From contig VMTD01000122.1 in assembly GCA_013791785.1 (NCBI GenBank), positions 1 to 53,949 on the forward strand: 53,949 nt of DNA, read 5' to 3'. The translations under genes were made by a program, and so were the position numbers. Below are positions 34,855-43,039 of this stretch, piece by piece. The notes under the pieces were generated by a model. It ran no database searches. It was not told the DNA's origin and was given only the letters and a program-made list of their open reading frames with translations. Positions within the stretch are counted from its first letter, which is position 1, and every line of letters starts with the position of its first letter. The stretch comes from Methanobacteriota archaeon (GTDB taxonomy: Archaea > Thermoplasmatota > Thermoplasmata > SG8-5).

Positions 34855-35463
34855 TTAAATCAGCGGCGAATCTACCCCATAATCATCTTTGAGGTCTATC
34901 AGCCTCTCATGAACACGAGGAAACCACTTTTCTGAATTAGGTTGTTTTCTTATCTCTAACTCTATGGTATTCCAGTCTAGCTCCATCTGGGCGATTGAGA
35001 ACATGTCCACTAGATCATTGTCCCTCATGGTTATGGATTTGAACAGGAATATGTCTTCCCCAGACATTGCATGGACAGTTAGATTGTTTAATTCTAGCTT
35101 TGTTTGTGCTCTGTGCTTCATGTCTTCCGATAGTATCAGGCCGTTGCAGACCTGTTTGTAGAATATGTCCAGCCTTATGCCGTCTTGATTTTCAAGAATA
35201 TGCTGGGGCCCCATTTGGACATACTCAGCTGACTTGTCCGATATTGCTTTCATCCCTGCCTTTTCTGCGGCAGTCATGAACCATTTCAGGTCTTCGTCTG
35301 TATCGAATACTATGTCCACGTCAAATGTGATGGCCTTGTAACCATGGAGGACCATGGCAAGACCGCCGATCAAGTACACTGTTGTTTCTTCCTCTAGGTG
35401 TTTGGATATTTCTTCCAGTACTGGAATTAATACGTTTTTATCGTGTTTCTTTCTCTCGGTCAT
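34855..35463 (-). CDS. Nucleotidyltransferase-fold protein, AbiEii/MNT-like toxin candidate
   Basis: 202 residues. VYLIGGLAMVLHGYKAITFD followed by VDIVFDTDED holds the GG motif and D-x-D of the minimal nucleotidyltransferase fold; a second acidic site lies in GIRLDIFY. The remainder is helical (MSGEDIFLFKSITMRDNDLVD), as in AbiEii-type toxins that transfer nucleotides to targets such as tRNA. It overlaps the upstream winged-helix gene by 4 bases, the usual antitoxin-toxin arrangement of AbiE-like type IV systems. Its target here is unknown. Confidence 0.75.
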   Translation of the reverse strand: MTERKKHDKNVLIPVLEEISKHLEEETTVYLIGGLAMVLHGYKAITFDVDIVFDTDEDLKWFMTAAEKAGMKAISDKSAEYVQMGPQHILENQDGIRLDIFYKQVCNGLILSEDMKHRAQTKLELNNLTVHAMSGEDIFLFKSITMRDNDLVDMFSIAQMELDWNTIELEIRKQPNSEKWFPRVHERLIDLKDDYGVDSPLI

Positions 35464-36311
35464 TTCTTTACCAAATCTTTGATTGCTGTTTTCTTAGCAT
35501 ATTTGCCAGCGTAGTTGAAGAAAGTTGCAGAGTCTAATTCTCTGAGTCTTTCGCTTATGAGATTCTTTATTCTTGGGTTATATGAGTCAACGTACAGGGC
35601 CTGCATAAATGCTTCCTCTTCTGATACTTCTGTATCTGCGTAGCCGTAGTAATAATATTGCTGGGTGTGAGCTAGACTTGTATTTAGTTCATCTAACCGA
35701 GTGAGACCGGCAGGAAGTGCATTCGGATCATTGAGTGTTTTATCTATTGAGAACAAGAACTCATCCCTCCACTGCCAGACTATTACTGCTTCAGGATAAT
35801 TCTCTTTCATTATGCTGAGGTTCTTGTGCTCATTGAATTTCCTCAGGAACTCGGCAAGCAGCTTAAATCTAGGATTTAGTTGGTAATTGGTTTTTTCCTG
35901 CAAGAGTACGCCCATACGCTTCCATCTTGGGAGGAGTCCCTTGACTGTTCTCGTCGAAAGTGATGTTCTCTCAGTCAGCTCTTTAGCAGAGTAACCTGGC
36001 TTTAGTAGTAATGGCAGCATTACTAGGCCAGAACCTGAGAATAAGGTTTCAAGATTAAGCATTGGTTGCTCTGTTATGAGTAGCGACAAGGATTCTCCCA
36101 GGGAAGTCTTTGGTATGAAAACAAGTTTATAGATTCCTTTCTTTTCTTTTCTTACAAGACCCATGGTTTCCAGATGATTCACAGTTTCTGACACCCTATT
36201 TGCAGATTTTGATAACTCTGAGGCAAGCTCTGACAGGGGGAGGTATCTGCCTTTTAGCGTTTGTAGTAACCGGACCTCGGTTTTGTTCAGAGACCAACTA
36301 GTTTTTTTCAT
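35460..36311 (-). CDS. Winged-helix regulator, AbiEi-like antitoxin candidate
   Basis: 283 residues. Two winged-helix units: residues about 8-65 (LNKTEVRLLQTLKGRYLPLS, ANRVSETVNHLETMGLVRK) and about 105-150 (YSAKELTERTSLSTRTVKGL, RWKRMGVLLQEKTNYQLN). The second half is helical with a tyrosine-rich patch (QQYYYYGYADTEVSEEEA). A BoxA sits 28 bases upstream of ATG 36311 with no ribosome site, so the mRNA is probably leaderless. Two perfect palindromes lie about 75-130 bases upstream, suitable as operators. Confidence 0.7.
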   Translation of the reverse strand: MKKTSWSLNKTEVRLLQTLKGRYLPLSELASELSKSANRVSETVNHLETMGLVRKEKKGIYKLVFIPKTSLGESLSLLITEQPMLNLETLFSGSGLVMLPLLLKPGYSAKELTERTSLSTRTVKGLLPRWKRMGVLLQEKTNYQLNPRFKLLAEFLRKFNEHKNLSIMKENYPEAVIVWQWRDEFLFSIDKTLNDPNALPAGLTRLDELNTSLAHTQQYYYYGYADTEVSEEEAFMQALYVDSYNPRIKNLISERLRELDSATFFNYAGKYAKKTAIKDLVKK

Positions 36312-36333
36312 TGTAGTGCAATATTATCGAGAT

Positions 36334-36343
36334 AGTATATAAA
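36334..36343 (-). promoter_or_regulatory. BoxA of the AbiE-like operon
   Basis: Minus-strand TTTATATACT region centred 28 bases before the ATG. Confidence 0.6.
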
Positions 36344-36382
36344 GACATCGGTAATTTTGCACCGTAATTCCTATTTTTAACT

Positions 36383-36441
36383 TAATGTAATACTTTAGTA
36401 TTACATTATGTACACTGTATATTACAAAGTAATATACAGTG
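36383..36441. repeat. Two tandem perfect palindromes upstream of the AbiE-like operon
   Basis: First: TAATGTAATAC-TTTA-GTATTACATTA (36383-36408). Second: CACTGTATATTA-CAAAG-TAATATACAGTG (36413-36441). Arms of 11 and 12 bases, no mismatch, 4 bases apart. They could be operators for the winged-helix protein or subterminal hairpins of a mobile element. Confidence 0.75.
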
Positions 36442-36506
36442 GTCAACACCTTTGTTTGATTAGAGGTGCATTCACTTCCGATAGATTCCATGCCTCTTCT
36501 TCGAAA

Positions 36507-36719
36507 CTAATCCAAGTTCAACCAATTTCTCGTTTTTTTGGGGTTTTTCCTTTTCTTGTACCGCTCATTATAGCCTTCGCCGTTTATTCCATTGTTGACC
36601 ATCTCGAATAGGAAATAGCATTCTGCCATTTCCCGGCAGTATTCTGAATTTGACAGAACCTTATAGGCGAGTGGAATGCCATCCTGTGCATCCCCGAAGG
36701 CAATTTTGGTGAACCTGGG
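36507..36719 (-). pseudogene. Remnant of an unidentified coding sequence
   Basis: Seventy codons open between a stop at 36720-36722 and a stop at 36507, with protein-like composition: FTKIAFGDAQDGIPLAYKVL, then ECYFLFEMVNNGINGEGYNE and YKKRKNPKKTRNWLNLD. No start codon in a plausible place, so it is the C-terminal end of a lost gene. The basic tail would suit a transposase or DNA-binding protein, but I cannot name it. An overlapping plus-strand frame here is rejected. Confidence 0.4.
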
Positions 36720-36796
36720 CTAATATGTTGGGCAGTTCCAATCACGATTACTCTTCCCCACTAGGGCAAGGCCATAATGCAAAGCATAAACGAGCC

Positions 36797-36950
36797 TACC
36801 AGGCTGTGAAACACAAAGGGTTTCAACCCCACATGCCCCGCCTGTAAGGGCGGGTATCGTCATCGAATTTTCAAAATTCGATGTGGTGTGACAGTACAAA
36901 TTTCATGAATCCCTTAAAGCCTTGGCTGTAAGGCCAGGGTATGAGGCCTC
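36797..36950 (+). repeat. Modules 1 and 2, diverged copy
   Basis: CAGGCTGTGAAACACA and CATGCCCCGCCTGTAAGGGC precede the perfect palindrome CATCGAATTTT-C-AAAATTCGATG (36861-36883) and TGGTGTGAC. The second hairpin reads GCCTTGGC-TGTAAG-GCCAGGG instead of GCCTCGCC...GGCGGGG: both sides of the stem have changed together. Confidence 0.75.
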
Positions 36951-37529
36951 AAAAACGCTCACCAGGCCTCCTATTTTAGATTCTCTTGCACAGATACGAT
37001 TTTTCAAACTTCTGGGGGTTTTCAAAATGTGGTTGTACATCTGAAGGGTTAACATCCCCGGGTTGGCTGGGAAGCTGGCGCGGCCGCCATGAAAATGTGG
37101 GCTAGGTGGGGTGCCGTTGCCACCCCGCCCTTCGCTGCGCTCAAACGGGGCTTCCCAAAATAGGGTGCCAACAAAATGTTCTTTCGCCAACAATATGCTG
37201 TCACCCATACAGCCAATAGAATGCAACCCCGGGCTTTACGCCGAATTCAAAATTCGGCTAACTCGCATTGATGTTAGTAGATTGTCAGGGCGCTACAATG
37301 CTCGTACACCCGGGGCATGCTGCCAATCATATATGCGTGCGGGTGAGGATGGCGAAGCCCTGAACTTGTAGGGCAATAGTTTGAATGCAATTCCCAGCAT
37401 TTTGTCACGTCGCATTCGACGATGGCATGGTCAACACGTATTTGCTAAATCCATGCCATAAAATACCAGCAATTTTTAACAATCGGTGAATGCGATAACT
37501 GAATCTCAACATTTTGAGCGTTCGCCATG
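36951..37529. other. Intergenic repeat debris, no supported gene
   Basis: Contains, in reverse orientation, a segment (about 36963-36997) matching 42413-42448 (CTGTGCAAGAGA...AAAATAGG), a palindrome GCCGAAT-TCAAA-ATTCGGC at 37240-37258 related to the module 2 core, and GC-rich sequence. The open frame covering 36903-37226 on the minus strand is built from these repeats and is not accepted as a gene. Confidence 0.5.
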
Positions 37530-37697
37530 ATTTCGGGCTTCACTCCCCACACTTTATCAGTAATAGCCCGAAATTGGACGGGCTCACGATTATTTAATAA
37601 TAAAATAAAGTGAGTCCGACCAGAATCAGCAATCTGTAAACAATGAGATTCACAGCGTTGCCGGTAATCCGCGATGTAGATGCGATGAGATTACCGG
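37530..37697. promoter_or_regulatory. Three consecutive stem-loop candidates in front of mutS
   Basis: ATTTCGGGCT (37530-37539) with AGCCCGAAAT (37565-37574); GACGGGCTCAC (37577-37587) with GTGAGTCCGAC (37610-37620, two mismatches) around a very A/T-rich loop that could hold a BoxA (ATTATTTAATAA); CCGGTAATC (37661-37669) with GATTACCGG (37689-37697). mutS starts 19 bases later. Confidence 0.55.
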
Positions 37698-37715
37698 GGG
37701 CATGTTGCCTATAAA

Positions 37716-40394
37716 ATGTCTTTGATAATAGAACCTAATGTTCCTCCATCAAATATATTAGAAGGCATGCCTTTTCAAGCGAACAGGGGGGCAATCCTGA
37801 CCGACGATTCACCAATGATGAAACAATACAAGAGCATTAAATCGCAGTATCCAGGCACAGTTGTATTCTTCAGAATGGGCGATTTTTATGAAACATTTGG
37901 CGATGATGCTGTAATCACTGCCAGAGTTCTTGACATTACCCTAACTGCCAGGGGTCATTTCAAGGGCGAGAAGATGCCGCTGGCCGGCATTCCGTACCAC
38001 GCACTGGACACATACCTGCACAGGATGGTGAAAGCCGGTTACAAGGTCGCCATATGCGAGCAAATTGAAGATCCGAAGAAGGCCAAGGGCATAGTCAAAC
38101 GCGATGTTGTGCGCATCGTATCACCGGGAACCGTCATGGAGGATTCCATGCTCCAGGGCCGTTCTAACAATTTTCTCATTTCCATTGGCCGTAACGGTTC
38201 GGATTACGGACTGGCTGCGGTTGATATTTCCACAGGCGAGTTCCTTGCCACGAGTTTCGAGGGCCGGAATGCCGGACGGATGCTGAGAAACGAGGTTGCC
38301 AGGTTATCCCCGTCGGAATGCCTGGTGAGCCCCGATATCGGCGTGGGCAATCTGAATGAGCTGATGGACGGCGAAATGGCTTGCTCCGTCACCCTGGGCA
38401 CCGCCGAACAGTTCGCCGGGAATAATGCCGCAGAACTGCTTGCGAGCCAGTGCGGCAACGCATCCGGCCCGGCGCCTGCGGTTTCCGCTGCCGGCGCGGC
38501 GCTTTCATATCTGATGGAGATGCAGAAAAGCAGCATCGGCCAGATAACTTCCATAAAGTTCTATGAAATAAACGATTTCATGATGCTGGATTCCGTGACA
38601 CTGCGGAATCTTGAGCTGTTCGGTAACATCAGGGACGGCGGAAAATCCGGTACGCTTTTCGAGTTGATGGATAGGACGCTAACGCCCATGGGCTGCCGCA
38701 CTCTCCGGGGCTGGTTGGCGAAACCGCTGATGGTCATGGCCGCCATCGAGGAACGGTTGGATTCGGTCGAGAAGCTCATGGAAGAAAGGCCGCTGAAGGC
38801 CGAGATAAGGGAGAACCTGAAAGACGTCCGCGATCTGGAACGGCTGCTGGCCAGGAGCATTTACGGCAGCGCCAACGCCAGGGACGTTCAGGCAATCGCC
38901 AACACACTGGCCGCTGTGATGCCGATTGCCGAAACACTCGGCGGCAAGGTCCCCATTCTTCTCAAGAACATACGCCAGAACCTTGACCCGTGTCAGGAAT
39001 TGACGGATGAGATAGAAAAGGCCATTGCGGAGGAGCCGCCCGTTGGCGTGAGGGAAGGCAGCATTATCCGTGAAGGTTATGATGCACAGCTGGACGAGCT
39101 CAGGGACATGGCCAGGACCGGCGGAAAGTGGATGGCCAGCCTGGAGGAGACCGAACGTTCCAGAACAGGCATAAAATCCCTGAAGATAAAGTATAACCGC
39201 GTGTTTGGTTATCACATTGAGATTCCAATCAGCCAGTCCGGAAATGTTCCGGATAATTACACCCGGAAACAGACCATGTCGAACGCGGAACGTTTCATAA
39301 CTCCTGAACTGAAGGAAAAGGAGAGCCAGATACTTACAGCGAACGAGCGTTCTGCCGCTCTTGAATACGAAATATTCAGCCGTATCAGGGAGAAAGTCGC
39401 CGCTCATTCCGAGCGCCTGCGGGGAACCGCGCGAGCCCTGGGGGAATTGGATGCCATTGCCTCGCTGGCCGAGATTGCTGTCGCGCAGAACTACGCGCGG
39501 CCGAAATTCGACGATTCAGGCTCACTGGCCATAGTCAGCGGCCGTCACCCTGTTGTGGAGAGCATCCTTTCGGAGAAGTTCATACCCAACGATACCACGT
39601 TGGACATGAAAAAAAATCGCGTCATGATACTCACCGGGCCCAACATGGCCGGTAAATCAACCTACATGCGGCAAATCGCGTTGATAATCGTCATGGCCCA
39701 GATGGGCGGCTTCGTGCCCGCGACGTCTGCCAGGCTGACGATTGTTGACCGCGTTTTCACTCGCGTCGGTGCGTTTGACGACCTTTCCAGGGGCCAGAGC
39801 ACCTTCATGGTGGAGATGAGCCAGGTCTCGGAAATCCTGAAGAACGCAACCAAGCGCAGCCTCATCCTGCTTGACGAATTGGGTCGCGGTACGAGCACGT
39901 TCGACGGCCTGAGCATCGCCTGGGCGGTGGCGGAATACGTTCATTCGCGCAAGCTGGGGGCCAAGACGATTTTCGCCACGCATTATCATCAGCTAAACGA
40001 GCTGGAGGAACTGCTGGACGGCGTGGTGAATTACAATATCGCGGTCAAAGAGGAAAAGGATGACATAATCTTCCTGAGAAAGGTGATTCCCGGCAGCACA
40101 AACAGAAGTTACGGTATCCAGGTGGCCAAGCTGGCAGGTATGCCCCCCGAGGTCGTGGAAAGAGCCAAGAAGCTGCTTCAGGACATCGAAGCGCAGACCG
40201 TTGTCGATTTGTCATCGACGCCGAAATCCAAGAAGAAGCCCAGGACATACACCCAGCTGGTGATGTTCGGCGAGATGACGGAAACCAATCCCCTGAAGGA
40301 CGAGCTGAAGAATCTGGACCCGGACCACATGACCCCCATGCAGGCACTCCACAAGCTCCAGGAACTGAAGAAGAAGGCGGAGGGGAAAGAATGA
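37716..40394 (+). CDS. mutS: DNA mismatch repair protein MutS
   Basis: 892 residues. The mismatch-recognition Phe-x-Glu is in FFRMGDFYETF (about 52-62). Core and clamp domains are complete, Walker A is GPNMAGKSTYMRQ (about 641-653), Walker B is LILLDELGRGTSTFDG, and the composite ATPase motif FATHYHQL is present. Length and order match bacterial MutS1, which recognises mispairs and recruits MutL. No ribosome site is visible before ATG 37716; the frame is unambiguous from residue 30 on. It forms an operon with mutL (4-base overlap). Bacterial-type MutSL in an archaeon indicates an ancient or recent transfer. Confidence 0.97.
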   Translation: MSLIIEPNVPPSNILEGMPFQANRGAILTDDSPMMKQYKSIKSQYPGTVVFFRMGDFYETFGDDAVITARVLDITLTARGHFKGEKMPLAGIPYHALDTYLHRMVKAGYKVAICEQIEDPKKAKGIVKRDVVRIVSPGTVMEDSMLQGRSNNFLISIGRNGSDYGLAAVDISTGEFLATSFEGRNAGRMLRNEVARLSPSECLVSPDIGVGNLNELMDGEMACSVTLGTAEQFAGNNAAELLASQCGNASGPAPAVSAAGAALSYLMEMQKSSIGQITSIKFYEINDFMMLDSVTLRNLELFGNIRDGGKSGTLFELMDRTLTPMGCRTLRGWLAKPLMVMAAIEERLDSVEKLMEERPLKAEIRENLKDVRDLERLLARSIYGSANARDVQAIANTLAAVMPIAETLGGKVPILLKNIRQNLDPCQELTDEIEKAIAEEPPVGVREGSIIREGYDAQLDELRDMARTGGKWMASLEETERSRTGIKSLKIKYNRVFGYHIEIPISQSGNVPDNYTRKQTMSNAERFITPELKEKESQILTANERSAALEYEIFSRIREKVAAHSERLRGTARALGELDAIASLAEIAVAQNYARPKFDDSGSLAIVSGRHPVVESILSEKFIPNDTTLDMKKNRVMILTGPNMAGKSTYMRQIALIIVMAQMGGFVPATSARLTIVDRVFTRVGAFDDLSRGQSTFMVEMSQVSEILKNATKRSLILLDELGRGTSTFDGLSIAWAVAEYVHSRKLGAKTIFATHYHQLNELEELLDGVVNYNIAVKEEKDDIIFLRKVIPGSTNRSYGIQVAKLAGMPPEVVERAKKLLQDIEAQTVVDLSSTPKSKKKPRTYTQLVMFGEMTETNPLKDELKNLDPDHMTPMQALHKLQELKKKAEGKE

Positions 40395-42148
40395 GCAAAA
40401 TTAGGTTGCTGGACGAGTCAACAATCAGCAAGATTGCCGCCGGCGAGGTAATCGAACGTCCCGCCAGCGTCGTCAAGGAGCTGGTGGAGAATTCCCTGGA
40501 CGCAGGCGCAACTGACATCCGCGTGCGAGTTTCTGATGCGGGAAAAAAGCTCATCGAGGTCATAGACGACGGCTGCGGAATCGCTGCTGACGAACTAACG
40601 CTGGCATTCGTGCAGCATTCCACCAGCAAAATATTCCGCATTGACGACCTGGACACACTGGTCACCATGGGTTTCCGCGGGGAAGCGCTTTCCAGCATCG
40701 CATCGGTTGCGGACCTGGACGTTTCAACCCGGATGGAAAATACCGCAATCGGTCATTCTGTATCATTCCGGAAAGGCAAGCCCGGTGCGGTAAAGCAAAT
40801 AGGTCGGGTCCCGGGCACAACAATTACCGTAAGGAACTTATTCAGCGGCCATCCGGCCAGGCTGAAATATCTCAAATCGGACCGGGTGGAAATGAGCCAT
40901 ATAATCCAAATAATCACGGAAAGGGCGCTGGCGAACCCCAATGTCGCTTTCAAGTTGCACAATGACGATGTGGAAGTGCTGAACCTTCCGGCGGCTGGTA
41001 ACATACTGGATCGCATTAGCGACCTCATGGGCAGGAAGGTGGCCAAGGAAATAGTTTCCTTCGAAACGTCCGTCGAAGGAATCCGTGCGGAAGGCCATCT
41101 GGCTAAACCCAGCATCACGAAATCCACCAGGGACGGATTCTTCCTTTTCATTAATTCTCGGCCCGTCTCCAGTTCGGTAATTTCCGAAGCAGTTGAGACG
41201 GGATATTCTGGCCTGCTCATGAGAAACCGGCATCCTGTTGGCGTTCTATTCCTGGACATCGACCCGAAGATACTGGACGTGAATATCCACCCCACCAAGA
41301 GGAAAGTCAGATTCGCAGATGAAAAGACCATCGCCAGGCTCGTCTCGGATGCAGTGGCAAAGGCCCTTGGCAATGTCCGGCATATTCCGGATGTCGCGCC
41401 CAGGCAGAAAGAGCTGTTCCCGATTCCCAGTTCCCAGTCGATTCCCGATTCCCAGTTCCCAGTCGATTCCCGATTCCCCGATTCCCCCATTCCCGATTCC
41501 CCAGGGAGGGAACCGGCCCAGAGCCAGCTCTTCGCCGAGAAGGAAGCGGAAGAAATACGCGAGGACAGGATGCTGCCAAGGATGAAGGTCATCGGCCAGA
41601 TACTCGACACCTACATACTGGCGCAAAGTGGTTCAGACTTACTCATCATTGACCAGCACGCCGCTCACGAGCGCGTGATGCTGGACAAGCTCAGGAACCG
41701 CCCCGAGAAGAAACTCTCCCAGATTCTGATAACCCCGATATTGCTCGGCCTGGGAAAGAAGGAGAGCCAGTTAGTGGAACATTTCCGCCCGGTAATCGAG
41801 GACCTGGGATTCAAAATCGAACCGTTCGGAACCGATACATACCTCGTCCGAGCGGTGCCGGCAATCGGCGGTCACATCGAATCGGAATCCGGATTACGAG
41901 ACTTAATCGGCGAACTGGCCGAGCTGGGAAAGGCCCGTTCCATCGAAGAAAAGCGGGATGAAATTATCCATCTGGTGGCCTGCCATTCAGCAATCAGGGC
42001 CGGTGAGCGGCTCACATTGCAGAGAATGTCGCGCCTGGTCGCGGAAATGCACGCCCTGGACAATCCCTACACCTGTGCGCACGGGCGGCCGACCATAATC
42101 AGGATTACCAATGCGGAGTTGGAGAAGTGGTTCAAGAGAATAGTCTAA
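40391..42148 (+). CDS. mutL: DNA mismatch repair protein MutL
   Basis: 585 residues. GHKL ATPase motifs are AAGEVIERPASVVKELVENS (N box), DDGCGI and GFRGEAL. The C-terminal dimerisation domain has DQHAAHERVMLDKL (about 421-434), ACHSAIRAGE and CAHGRPT, i.e. the layout of endonuclease-type MutL. In the motif DQHA-x2-E-x4-E the last glutamate is aspartate, which may affect metal binding. The linker (about 344-373) is encoded by GATTCCC heptamer repeats and reads as a Ser/Pro/Asp-rich string. It overlaps mutS by 4 bases. No mutH is present, so strand nicking is expected from MutL itself. Confidence 0.96.
   Translation: MSKIRLLDESTISKIAAGEVIERPASVVKELVENSLDAGATDIRVRVSDAGKKLIEVIDDGCGIAADELTLAFVQHSTSKIFRIDDLDTLVTMGFRGEALSSIASVADLDVSTRMENTAIGHSVSFRKGKPGAVKQIGRVPGTTITVRNLFSGHPARLKYLKSDRVEMSHIIQIITERALANPNVAFKLHNDDVEVLNLPAAGNILDRISDLMGRKVAKEIVSFETSVEGIRAEGHLAKPSITKSTRDGFFLFINSRPVSSSVISEAVETGYSGLLMRNRHPVGVLFLDIDPKILDVNIHPTKRKVRFADEKTIARLVSDAVAKALGNVRHIPDVAPRQKELFPIPSSQSIPDSQFPVDSRFPDSPIPDSPGREPAQSQLFAEKEAEEIREDRMLPRMKVIGQILDTYILAQSGSDLLIIDQHAAHERVMLDKLRNRPEKKLSQILITPILLGLGKKESQLVEHFRPVIEDLGFKIEPFGTDTYLVRAVPAIGGHIESESGLRDLIGELAELGKARSIEEKRDEIIHLVACHSAIRAGERLTLQRMSRLVAEMHALDNPYTCAHGRPTIIRITNAELEKWFKRIV
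41418..41503 (+). repeat. GATTCCC heptamer tract inside mutL
   Basis: About twelve units of GATTCCC or AGTTCCC, occasionally with one extra base, spanning about 86 bases. The reading frame rotates through the unit and no stop results. It lies in the flexible linker, where length change is tolerated. Confidence 0.85.
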
Positions 42149-42194
42149 TTGCACCCACAATCCTGTGCTTTTCACAATTGAGTTTATTGTAAAA

Positions 42195-42391
42195 ATGTCG
42201 AGAAAACTCTGGCTTTCAAGCCGGAGATGAATCGACATAAACAATAAAAGCGTGGGAATCCGCCATGCACCGTACACATATCTGCACATGGAATCAAAGC
42301 TTTGAAGCTTTGATAATGAGGTGCATGGCTACCTGTGTAAACTTCCAGCCCTGGTAACAAACGCCAGCTCCTTTAGGGGCTGGTAGTTTAC
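42195..42391 (+). mobile_element. IS200/IS605-type element without transposase or TnpB (omega-RNA-like), copy A
   Basis: About 197 bases. 5' hairpin: outer GTCGA/TCGAC (42197-42201/42232-42236), inner CTCTGGCTT/AAGCCGGAG. Middle: long stem GCCATGCACC/GGTGCATGGC enclosing ATCAAAGC/GCTTTGAT. 3' end: TTCCAGCCCTGG, then hairpin CCAGCTCC-TTTA-GGGGCTGG and TAGTTTAC. No open frame. Same order as copy B at 46750-46953. The remaining sequence to 42520 has no gene. Confidence 0.75.
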
Positions 42392-42520
42392 AGGTGTGTG
42401 ATGAATCATCCTCATCTGTGCAAGAGATTCCAAAATAGGTGGCCAGATGAAATTGGTGTGGTCTCCATTCATGTAATCACAGCCCTCGGAGCGTTTTGCT
42501 GATAAATGATAAACCTGTTT

Positions 42521-42739
42521 TTATATAAGTTTCAGAAAATCATCTGCTGTTATGTCGGCGTCTTTCAATATCGCCCGTAAGGTTCCTCTTGCGATTTCTT
42601 TATGATTTGGTATTGTAAGAGGTCTCTTTGTTACATGTCTCAGGTGGATATGGCTACCTTTTTGATCTCTAACATAATAACCTAATTTACACAGTGCTTT
42701 AACAAACTCTGTTCCAGATAATATCGGAAGTTTGCTCAT
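42521..42739 (-). CDS. hicA: HicA toxin (mRNA interferase)
   Basis: 72 residues, the usual HicA size, with the double-stranded-RNA-binding-like fold. SGTEFVKALCKLGYYVRDQK leads to GSHIHLRHVTKRPLTIPNHK (catalytic histidine in GSHxxL), and RGTLRAILKDADITADDFL closes the family pattern. It overlaps the upstream hicB by 4 bases; antitoxin-first order is one of the two known arrangements. Confidence 0.93.
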   Translation of the reverse strand: MSKLPILSGTEFVKALCKLGYYVRDQKGSHIHLRHVTKRPLTIPNHKEIARGTLRAILKDADITADDFLKLI

Positions 42740-42954
42740 AAAGATACAGCAACCGTCGTTTGCTTCACATTAGCTTTTTCGATAAGTGGGACACCCTCTT
42801 CCACTAAGGCGCTCATATGGAGTTCGATTGCCTCCTTAATGTTTTTCCTGGCTTGTGCCTCGGTCTTGCCTTGCGAGATACATCCCGGAAGAGAGGGGAC
42901 GGTTGCGACGTAATAGCCATCTTCATCTTTTTCAATTAGAACCTTAAAGTTCAT
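42736..42954 (-). CDS. hicB: HicB antitoxin
   Basis: 72 residues. MNFKVLIEKDEDGYYVATVP followed by SLPGCISQGKTEAQARKNIK is the standard HicB RNase-H-like fold. There is no C-terminal DNA-binding helix, so this is a short HicB. ATG 42954 fits the site GGTG 8 bases upstream better than ATG 42960. Confidence 0.92.
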   Translation of the reverse strand: MNFKVLIEKDEDGYYVATVPSLPGCISQGKTEAQARKNIKEAIELHMSALVEEGVPLIEKANVKQTTVAVSL

Positions 42955-42989
42955 TTTCATACACCAATACAACATTAGTTTTTCGAGAT

Positions 42990-43000
42990 TATAAATCTAT
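42990..43000 (-). promoter_or_regulatory. BoxA of hicBA
   Basis: Minus-strand AGATTTATAAT, about 40 bases before the hicB ATG. Confidence 0.5.
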
Positions 43001-43039
43001 TGGTTGATAGTGCAGTATAAGCAAAAGGTAGGCCGCCGT

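Noticed and set aside
36408-36611. 67-codon plus-strand frame starting in the second palindrome
   Set aside because: Overlaps a better minus-strand remnant and begins inside an inverted repeat.
36720-36790. Reading GRVIVIGTAQHISPGS on the minus strand, reminiscent of the TraB/PrgY start
   Set aside because: The frame continues into non-protein-like sequence; too short to support.
36903-37226. 107-codon minus-strand frame
   Set aside because: Composed of repeat segments that also occur in non-coding places.
31186-37300. CRISPR array
   Set aside because: Repeats are dispersed, differ in length and lack regular spacers; no cas gene is present.
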